From: Fratercula arctica
Taxonomy: Eukaryota; Chordata; Aves; Charadriiformes; Alcidae
DNA: 64,000 bases
NCBI GenBank assembly: GCA_947846985.1
Contig: CANTUZ010000004.1
Coordinates: 54,661,672 to 54,725,671, forward strand
Reading direction: 5' to 3'
The notes below the pieces were generated by a model that worked only from the letters and a program-made list of their open reading frames with translations, did not search any database and was not told the origin of the DNA. How positions within the stretch are numbered: the stretch's first letter is position 1; the number at the start of each line of letters is the position of its first letter. The position numbers and the translations under genes are program-made. Positions 52,923 through 61,249 of the stretch are shown piece after piece.

Positions 52923-52976
52923 CGGAGAGGAGGGGAGAGGAGGGGAGAGGAGGGAGGGGAGGGGAGGGGAGGGGAA
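52923..52976 (+). repeat. G-rich tandem tract in the shared promoter
   Basis: Irregular repeats of AGGGGAGAGG then AGGGG units, giving about nine runs of three or more G on the plus strand. It lies 24 bp upstream of the EVC start codon, so it is in the EVC 5' UTR or core promoter. It can form a G-quadruplex on the plus strand and can bind Sp/KLF or MAZ-type factors (inference from family preferences). Confidence 0.8.
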
Positions 52977-53134
52977 GTGCCGCTGCTCGGGGCCCCTCCG
53001 CCCCCCGCCTTCGCCGCGGTGGGAGGAGACCGATGGTGGATGGATGCGGCGGCTGAGGCCCGGCCTGGCTCGCGGGCAGCGCCTGGAAAGTCCCCGCGGC
53101 GCCCTACGCGCCCGCGGAGGGGCCGCCCGCCGCC

Positions 53135-53317
53135 ATGCTGGGGCTGCTGGCCGGCCTGCTGCTGGCGCTGCTCCCCGGCGGGCCCTCCCCGCTCCCTCAG
53201 CCCCTCGGAGCGGCCGCCTGGCGCGCCCGGGACGGGGGCCGCTCCCCGCCGAGCCCCGCTGAGGGGGCCGGGGCGGCGGGCCCGCCCCGGGAGCCCGGCG
53301 GTCAGACGGCGGCTGGG
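53135..53317 (+). CDS. EVC2: EVC2 exon 1: signal-like leader
   Basis: It runs from the ATG at 53135 (context CCGCCATGC, a good Kozak match) to a GTAAGG donor at 53318. This gives 61 codons ending in phase 0. The first 15 residues, [15 protein letters not shown], form a strong hydrophobic leader. A Pro/Gly/Arg/Ala-rich low-complexity stretch follows, as in human limbin, which also has a hydrophobic leader then a Pro/Arg-rich segment. Residue-level similarity is low, so the call depends on location and layout. Three upstream ATGs (53033, 53040, 53044) exist, but none gives a plausible leader. Confidence 0.78.
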
Positions 53318-56300
53318 GTAAGGGCGCTGCGTGGGTGGCGGGTCCGTCCCTCGGCGGGGCGGGTCCGTGGGCCCGGGGCGGCTGATGGGCGAAGGAGAGG
53401 CCTTGTCTGGGGTTTACGGGAGGAGCGGGATCCCGGCGGGGCTGCGGCGGCTCCCCGGCTCTTGGGCTGGGGGCGGCGGCCCGAATAGCTGCCAGGGGGT
53501 CGGCGTGGTGGGGCCCCTGCAGCGGGCCACATGCCCACCATGTCTCCGCTTCCCTCTTCTTCCTGAGCAGAGGCACTGCGAGGTTTTTTATCTGGTCACG
53601 GCACCCTTGCCCACTGGTGTCAGCCTCCTGTTAGCAGTGCCACCGGCAGGTTAGGATATACGGCTTCTGTTTTTCATTCTTTCCCCTTACCTGGGTATAT
53701 ATGTGCCAGTCTGCCTCAGAATGTGTGGAGAGCACCTGAGTCTGTGCGGTGGGCAATGGAGGGAGACACGAACGATGGTTTGCAGTGTGATTGCGAAAAG
53801 ACTGATCAGCAGGAAACAGCATTGCGGGAAAACAAAAAGAAAAAAACATCAAAACCAACCACCTGGTTTTTCCACCAGAAAAATATATTAATGTAAAACT
53901 TGGGAAAATGTCTGCTGGCAATATTACTGCATTAAAATAATTACTTTTGAAGCATGATGCGAGTGCTGGCCCATAGAATTGGCACTATTTGCTGATGCAG
54001 AGCGCCTCGCGATGCCCTCTGGTATTATGGACGCACTCTGCAGCAGAGTGCAAGAATTGTGCCGAATATCCAGACTATATTTTCCAGTGCAACCACTGAG
54101 AACTGAATGTCAGATAAGGCAGAAGAAAAAACAAGGAGTGCTGTAATATCATTTGCAGTTGACGCACATGGATGTACAAACACTGTAGATTTTTGTGCAT
54201 GAGCTATTGTAAAACCACAGATGAATGAATGCCTGGAGTCTGTGGAAATCAGGAGCCATTTGTACACTGATTTCCTAGGAAGTAGGAAATAAAGCTTGTT
54301 AGCTAGCAAGCCACATTTTCTGCATGACTTTATGCATGCTTAGAACACTGTCTACTTTTGTTACAGGCTCATTTACAAAGGAACGGTTGACGTTTAACAT
54401 TCACATTCGTATATATGTTGATATAATGTGTAAGAGTAATATTTGGGATTTATATTTATAAACAAGATTTATTTCAACATTTAATGTAATAGACCATTGA
54501 ACTGAAAGAGGGGGTATTTAGATTAGATATTAGGAAGAAATTCTTTACTGTGAGGGTGGTGAGACACTGGAACAGGCTGCCCAGAGAGGTTGTGGATGCC
54601 CCATCCCTGGAAACATTCAAGGCTAGATAGGAGAGGGCTCTGAGCAGCCTGGTGTAGTGGGAGGTGTCCCTGCCCATGGCAGGGGGGTTGGGACTAGATG
54701 ATCTTTAAGGTCTTTTCCAAGCCAAACCATTCTATAATTGTTGTTCTGTATTTTCATCAGTGTTTTACTCTGGTGTCATTTCATCCATTTAGCGTACTGG
54801 TACACATTTCCTTAATGCAGATAGGGCTCTGGACTGCTCTAGAAATATCTGGCAAAGGTTAATTCCCTTTTAACACGTCATGACTATTGCTGCATATACA
54901 TATGCATATATGGAAATACATATGTATATATATGTATCCACCAGGCAATTTTTTGTTTGACACTGGAGTTTATTGTTCTTACGTTTTTGTCTTCTTGAGA
55001 TGATCGGCTACTCAAAATTCAGCATCATATAGGTTGTTTAACCAATAACAAAAAATTAATAATGGCATTAGAGAACTTTGGCATAACTGAGTTTGTGTAC
55101 GAGAATTCTGGAGTGCAGGGAGAGCTGTACAACAAGGTATTTGCAAATAGCTCCAGTGAAGAGCTCAGTGCCTGGGATCTCCCAGAGTAGCATCCCAGGG
55201 CTGCTCAATGTGCTGCGTGTTCCCACCTGTGTTCGTTTCTCTGTCCATTCTTTCACTTCCACAAGAGTTGCCTCCAGTCCCTCATATACTTGTTTTCCAG
55301 AGAAGCATCCACTTAAAACCCCGGTCTCCTGGTGCATCCAATTTGCCAGATGTCTTGCTTTGTCTGTTATTTTGAGGGAAAGTGCCCCGTCTGAAGTGAG
55401 AACTATTTTCACACAAGGTTAACTAAAGTTACAGCTCTAGCAGTAATCAAAGTGATGGCTTCTCTGAGCAGGCAAAGAAGAAAATTGCCCCTAACTTGCT
55501 GTACTGTAACAACAGTGGTGTTGACATAAGTCAGTACTTAACATTACTCACATGCAGTGCTTGGGAGCAAACAGAAACAGCAAGCATGGGTCACGTCACT
55601 CAGCAGACTTAGAAGATTGCTGTTAATCAGTCAAAGTTCCTAACTTGGTATTATCTCCTGCAAGGAAGCATTTTTATTAAATGAAAACTTGCTTGTATGA
55701 CTACTACATCTTGATCAAAACACTGGGCATTAACCATCCTTAAAAATACTGTTTTACTGACGTTTTAGAGCTGTGATTTCTGTAGCAATCTATGTGGTCT
55801 GGGCACAGGCAGGAGGCTGTCACAGATTGCCTCATAGGCTGCAGTTTTTAGCCTGTGGTCCCTTTGGAAGGCTCCATGTCATTTTCCTCTGAAGGAAAAA
55901 TGAGCGTAAGGTCAGTAGACTTGATCATCTAATATAGACACATTCCTGCTGACTCCTCATGATCGGATTTTCCTGTGTCCTCAAACCTGTCTTTGAAAAT
56001 GGCGAAGACAGATTATTTTAAAAGAACAAATTAAAAGGAAACCCTTCTGCTCCGCTATTGCGCAGAGGCTCAGCCTGATAATATGAAGTATAAGTACAGT
56101 TTGAGCCCCAAGTGTGCGTAGCCGTACTGGGAGACAGCAGAGCCTCATACTGCTTGACAAGCTGTGGGAGACCTCTAGAGCCCTGTTGTGTCTCTTCTGG
56201 TAGTTAATTCTGAAATTCGAGGCTTTGTGGAACAGTGTTCTGTCTAACTGTAAAGCATAAATTCAGAGTAAGAGTTCAATATTGGACATTTATGAAAACA

Positions 56301-59300
56301 ATTATTTTTTCTAATTGCTCTCTTCTGTGTTAACTTTAGGTTATTGAAGATAACCTGTGGCTTCAAAAAGAGATGGGATGTCTGGGAATTACAGGTATGT
56401 TACTGTTTTCTCTCTCTTTTCATCACTGCGGGGGTCGCAGGACTCCCAGGGCATGGGTGCGAAGGTGGGTAGGGGACTGGAGCTGTACCCTGGTGGCCCA
56501 CTGTCGTCAGTGGGACTCTTGATGCTGGGCCACGGGGGGGTGTTTGCGCAGAAGTTAGGAATGAAGGTGCTCTAGGCTCCCTAAACAGCTCATCTGGAGT
56601 GGAGCCACTGTGAGAAGACCTTAGTTCGTACCCTGCTCTGAGTCATTTTCAGGAGGAGACTTTTTCCTCATTAAACACAATGACATAGGGGAGCACCCTC
56701 TGATACCCAGCATTCCCAGTGTTGTGAAAACCCTGTATTACTTAAAGCTGATCAAGACCTTGTTCCTTTTCGGAAGCTAAGTTATTCTCAATGCATTTAC
56801 TAACAGTGTTGCAAAACCTACTCTGGAAGCTATTTTCAATGATTACAATGCAATTACAATAGCTAATATATTTTATCCTGGACCATGTTGTTAAGAACTC
56901 ATAGATGCTTATACTGTTTACAGCCGGTATCAAGTATACTTCTCACTGATCTCAGATAGACCGGGCATCTCCAGTGGTAGTTGCCTAATCTGATCAAAAT
57001 AGGGTACCCCTATACTTAGAGAAGTCCCTTACAACTTGGAGGACCTGCATCTGAGGGCTGGCTGCCACAGACTCTTTGTGTACATTTGAACAAATCGCTT
57101 AGTTTCTGAGTCTCTAGTCTTTATTTTCTTTATGTGTGTATAATAAATAGAGTGCTACCTCACCCAAGTGTAGCGGAGATGAGTATCCTGAAAGGTTATG
57201 ACATCCTCATACGGCACATTAATGGGGGCAATGCAGTGTCTGAAATAGGCACTCCCCCCACCATGGCTGTGATTCCCCTAAGAGATGATTTCATAGCATG
57301 GATTTGCCAAGAAATTACACGCTCTGAAACAGTCATCTAGTGAGATGCCTCTAATTTCTTTGCCCTGTGCCATGGCTAATTCAAAAACGAGTTTATTAAT
57401 TTAAATACAAAAGCAAATAATTCAGATTTGCTGGGCTTCCTTGTTTTTTCCCTGTATTTATTCAATGTCATCTTTGCTACTCGCATCTTGCTTTCTGATG
57501 GGTTGCAAATTATTAATGTACCATCCACTGAGAGAGGAAATGCACTCAGTTCTTTAGCTCAGAAGAAGCTTCTGGCACCAAAGAAAAAGTGGGGTGATAG
57601 GAGGATTTTGATAAGCAATATCTTTTTGTTAGTGGTTGAAAATAGTGTGGCCAGGAGGACTTGGGAACTGATCGTCCCTTTGAACTCAGCATTGGTGAGA
57701 CCACACCTCAAATACTGTGTTCAGTTTTGGGCCCCTCACAACAAGAAAGACGTTGAGGTGCTGGAGTGTGTCCAGGGAAGAACAACGAAGCTGGTGAGAG
57801 GTCTAGAGAACAAGTCTTTTGAGGAGCATCTGAGGGAATTGGGGTTGTTTAGTCTGGAGAAAAGGAGGCTGAGGGGAGACCTTATCGCTCTCAACTACCT
57901 GAAAGGAGGTTGTAGCGAGGTGGGTGTTGGTCTCTTCTCCCAAGTAACAAGTGATAGGACAAGAGGGAACAGCCTCAAGTTGCACCAAGGGAGGTTTAGA
58001 TTGGATATTAGGCACTTCACTGAAGGGGTTGTCAAGCATTGGAACAGGCTGCCCAGGGAAGTGGCTGAGTCACCATCCCTGGAGATATTTAAAAGACTTG
58101 TAGACATGGTGCTCAGGGACATGGTTTTGTGGTGGACTTGGCAGTGTTAGGTTACTGATTGGACTTGATGATCTTGAGGATCTTTTCTGACCTAAATGAT
58201 TCTATGAAACTGCCGTTTTGTTAGTAGGTAAATATACGTGTTAAATGAGGGGCTGCTACAAGCACTGAATTGTATGCTTGATTTTATAACTGAGAATTGT
58301 CCCATTGTAATAAACACGAATGTTTAACATAGTTAAAGCTAAGTTTTCAGTGGCTTGGTTAATCAAGGTACTAGACTTTTTATTTCTTACTGAAGAAGTT
58401 CTCAGTGAAAGTAGCGAGATGGGAACTTCTGCATAAAACCTTTGTCATCGAAAATGGCAGTATGCTGAAGTGAAACAGTTTGTGGCAGCACACTGATCTC
58501 AGGGTTTCAGTTGAAAGCTTTTTCAAGTTGTTTCTGGATCAGATGAGAAAAAAGCAATTCCAGAATAGCCCTGTGATTGGGGAACACAATGGATTTTGGA
58601 GAGTTATGTTCAAGTCTGCTCTGACTTACTCAAAACAGGCCTGGAAAGTAGATTTGTTTTGTCTTGTTGATGCCCATAGTTTCTTTGACTTTGTAACAAG
58701 AAAAAGCTAATGGCAACATTCAAAATTGAAATACAGTAAATTACTACCTTTGCCTGTTCATTGTTGTGTGTAATTGAAAGGACTTCAAATTGGATCTTGT
58801 ATCCTGGATGGTTTTCAGGACAGGGAATAAGTCAGAACAATAACAAAAATATGTAAGCAAGTATGTTTAACTCTTTTCTTCCCCACTGAAATAGAGCAAG
58901 ATTGTTCTAGGCTTTGCTGATAAATTGCGTTTTTTCCTCTCGGTGTCAGGTAATTTTTAATTCTGAACTCAACATTTCACAAACTTGTCAGAGTCTTCAC
59001 TCTCCTACTGTAATTTGGCAGGTTAGGATGTGTTGTAAAGGTACAGGAACCTTAAGAACATACTGGAGTCTGCTACAAACCTATTGCAGCACTGTTTTAA
59101 TTTTGTATCATCTTATTTAATTGACATGGACAAGAATAATCTTCATGTTAACTTGTATGAAGAACAAGTAAGGCACTGTAGTGTTGTACGTGTCCTTCTA
59201 ACGGTGGTCCATCTGTGCCACTAAAACATTCAGGACTCAGCCCGTTTAGTCCAGTGGTGAAGGGGCCTACAGGAGAGATGGGGAGTGACTCTTTTTGAGG

Positions 59301-61249
59301 GAGTGTAGTGATAGGACAAGGGGTAACAGTTTTAAACTGAAAGGGGAGGGAGATTTAGGTTAGATATTAGGAAGAAATTCTTTACTGTGAGGGTGGTGAG
59401 GCACTGGAACAGGTTGCCCAGAGAAGTTGTGGATGCCCCATCCCTGGAAGTGTTCAAGGCCAGGCTGGATGGGACTTTGAGCAGCCTGGTCTAGTGGGAG
59501 GTGTCCCTGCCTATGGCAGGGGTGTTGGAACTAGATGATCTTTAAGGTCTCTTGGAACTAGATGATCTTTAAGGTTGCTTCTTGGAACTAGATGATCTTT
59601 AAGGTTGCTTCCAACCCAAACCATTCTATGATTCTGTGAAGGCTTGTGCTTTAGCACTGAAGGTCTCTGTCATTACACTCAACTAATTTCTTAGTAAAAG
59701 ACAGTATGCTGAACACAAACAGAGGACAGTTTCTTTTGTTAGATACCTGTCCTTCTACCCCCAGCCCTTATGAACACAGACCCACTGTTGCCACAGTCTT
59801 CACATGGTAGGTGTTGGTAGGTGTGATGCCAAAATGTTGTACCAGGTCGGATCCTCTCTGTATTTGCGCACCCTGAGCAGCGAGCGAATGCGGTGAGAGC
59901 TGGGAGTGGGGAGCTCTCCTGCCTAAGTTTGTTGTCTGTGCCTTGAGTGTGGCTGCTGGAGGTCCAAAAGAGCAAAAGGTCACCACCCAAAGCAATAGTG
60001 CGCAAACTCAAGCGCGGCAAATGGGGACCTACCTGGGGACCATAGCAAAGAAAACTGAAAAGCATTAAATAGCGGAGACTGTTCTGATTAACTGAGCATT
60101 TGTCATTTCATGGCGCTGCGCATATGTGGGACTGAGTGAATGGTATAGTAATATGAGTGGTAAAACATTACACCAATCTTTCAACAGTTTCAACTATATT
60201 AATATTTATTTTCATGTTTTCATTTTGTAATTCAATACAAAGCCGACCTAGCAGCACTGGTAATTAGCTAGGAATAAGCAGTTTAAGACAGGGTTCTGGC
60301 ATATCTGTTTATATTGGCTTTATGGAGGATTAAATCATGGGAAAATGTTTTAGTAACATGCTAATTAAAAGTTAGATAAAATATTTAACAACTTGATAAT
60401 ACGTTGTAAAAATGTGGAATGTTTATTTTGTGTCGTTAAGGAAAACAAAGCAAAGAAAATTTCCTCTTGAAGATGGTGATATTGTCTCACATCTCAAAAG
60501 AAAGTAAAATTACTGCCTTTGATGAACTGTTTCACTTGGCATCTTTGGAGGTCTTTGCAGGAAAGCCCCAGATGAAGCCTCATGCTCTGCTGGTTTGCTC
60601 GGTGGGAAGTGTTTTGGCCTGAGGCGTTGTACCCGGTGAGTGCCTGGTGGCAGCCTGGCCAGCCCAGCCGAGAGGGGGCTGTTTGGACTGTGAGTAAAGC
60701 TGAAACCGTTCCCCTGCTTTGCAAAGTTTCCCTTTTGAAAAGGAGTGGGAATAGTTTCCGTTTAGAAACTAATGGAAGTGAAGACCATGCAGCTCTGATA
60801 ATGGCTTTTCTGCAAACAGCTAGAAAAGTGGCAAAGGTTGAAGCTGTAAAAAGAAAAGAGAGTAGAGGGAGACCAAGGAGATGGCAGAGTCGGTGTCAGA
60901 ATTGGGAGGCATCTCTGAAGGGGCACTGACAATGGTGTGCTCACACTTCTGAGCAGCAGGTTATCCAAAAGAAAGCTTGATGCTTGTTAGTGAAAGGCCT
61001 CAGGAGTCAAGTATTAGTCTTTTCCAACCTTGGATGAATCTATTTGTTAAAAAAAGGCAATTTTATAACAGAAATCTAGAATAGATGTGAAAACCACAAA
61101 ATGTGTGATGCCTGTACTGACTTTTCTCAGATATTCAGCATCCAGCTTTTCAAGAAAATCATCAACCATCTACAATCCATCTAGGACCTTATCTGAAAAG
61201 AAACAGCATGCGAATTGATAAATACAGTTATGTTGTCTTGTTGCTAAGA
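53135..61249 (+). CDS. EVC2: EVC2 (limbin) gene, coding span of exons 1-3 (continues off the right edge)
   Basis: Gene-level entry for the exons listed separately. EVC2 is the obligate partner of EVC at the ciliary base and is required for full Hedgehog response (established for mammals). It is called here from its head-to-head position next to EVC, the CpG-island first exon with a leader-like hydrophobic N-terminus, and two downstream exons whose phases join and which can be aligned to human limbin. The extracellular N-terminal region of limbin evolves fast, so similarity is low. Only about 120 of some 1300 codons lie in the window. Confidence 0.75.
53318..56339 (+). other. EVC2 intron 1
   Basis: A 3.0-kb intron that begins in the CpG island and contains the CR1 fragment at 54.50-54.75 kb and an AT-rich patch near 54.90-54.94 kb. 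Confidence 0.65.
54500..54748 (+). mobile_element. CR1 3' fragment (sense in EVC2 intron 1)
   Basis: The last 250 bp of a CR1. It contains the block around GAACAGGCTGCCCAGAGAGG, the segment GATGCCCCATCCCTGG, the conserved 3' region GACTAGATGATCTTTAAGGT and a CCATTCTATAATTG tail. It is close in sequence to the copy at 59.3 kb, so both belong to the same subfamily. Confidence 0.92.
56340..56394 (+). CDS. EVC2: EVC2 exon 2 (proposed)
   Basis: A 55-nt candidate bounded by a pyrimidine-rich acceptor (AACTTTAG) and a strong GTATGT donor. It is open in phase 0 as required by exon 1 and ends one base into a codon. It encodes [18 protein letters not shown]. With the next exon this gives CLGITDIQHP, which lines up without gaps with human CHFKTAVEAP (identical C, T and P; I/V and Q/E conservative). 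The evidence is splice signals, phase and this weak match only. Confidence 0.55.
57637..58208 (+). mobile_element. CR1 3' fragment (sense in EVC2 intron 2)
   Basis: About 570 bp of CR1 ORF2 C-terminus that remains open: [40 protein letters not shown], then [20 protein letters not shown]. The tail is AATGATTCTATGA. It is the least damaged copy of the subfamily that also contains the 6.7 and 26.0 kb copies. The open frame extends upstream into unrelated intron by chance. Confidence 0.93.
59270..59640 (+). mobile_element. CR1 3' fragment with a triplicated tail segment (sense in EVC2 intron 2)
   Basis: It contains the same 3' blocks as the copy at 54.5 kb (GAACAGGTTGCCCAGAGAAG, GATGCCCCATCCCTGG), then three successive copies of the segment TTGGAACTAGATGATCTTTA before the usual TTCCAACCCAAACC and a CCATTCTATGATTCTGTGA end. 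See the separate repeat entry. Confidence 0.92.
59525..59611 (+). repeat. Three-copy tandem repeat in the CR1 3' end
   Basis: The unit TTGGAACTAGATGATCTTTA plus AGGT occurs at 59525, 59552 and 59582, with spacings of 27 and 30 bp. It lies in the otherwise single-copy CR1 3' region. It could have arisen by slippage or by template jumping during reverse transcription. Confidence 0.9.
61131..61249 (+). CDS. EVC2: EVC2 exon 3 (proposed; 3' border uncertain)
   Basis: The acceptor is TTTCTCAG. The first two bases complete Asp (G|AT) from the proposed exon 2, and only this frame stays open through to 61338. The segment [13 protein letters not shown] aligns with human limbin MKLDKKMEVFIPL, with alternating hydrophobic residues as in a beta-strand. 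Roughly 19 extra residues (around [14 protein letters not shown]) separate this from the preceding Pro, compared with human. I chose the GTATGC donor at 61250, giving 119 nt and a phase-0 end. GTTACG or GTGGAA further on are alternatives. Confidence 0.57.

Larger units (their letters stand above)
52450..53530. promoter_or_regulatory. CpG island containing the bidirectional EVC/EVC2 promoter
   Basis: This is an abrupt block of GC- and CpG-dense sequence in an otherwise AT-rich window. It covers both first exons and the 235 bp between the two start codons (52900-53134). I see no TATA box, as is usual for a CpG-island promoter with dispersed starts. The layout implies that one nucleosome-free region serves both genes, matching the need for equal EVC and EVC2 protein. 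Transcription start sites cannot be placed from sequence. Confidence 0.85.
56395..61130 (+). other. EVC2 intron 2 (if the proposed exons are right)
   Basis: A 4.7-kb stretch with the CR1 copies at 57.64-58.21 and 59.27-59.64 kb. Open frames on both strands at 59.7-60.1 and 60.5-60.9 kb have no recognisable content. Confidence 0.55.

Noticed and set aside
52665..53321. 218-residue plus-strand open frame through the promoter and EVC2 exon 1
   Set aside because: Low-complexity GC-driven frame, out of frame with the hydrophobic leader at 53135 and lacking any leader of its own.
52635..53576. 313-residue minus-strand open frame across the CpG island
   Set aside because: It is open because of high GC content, is Pro/Arg/Ala-rich, overlaps EVC2 exon 1 antisense, and has its Met far upstream. 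It only happens to include the EVC anchor in the shifted frame.
57428..58150. 240-residue plus-strand frame as a possible gene
   Set aside because: The C-terminal two thirds are CR1 ORF2. The N-terminal part is intron sequence that happens to be open.
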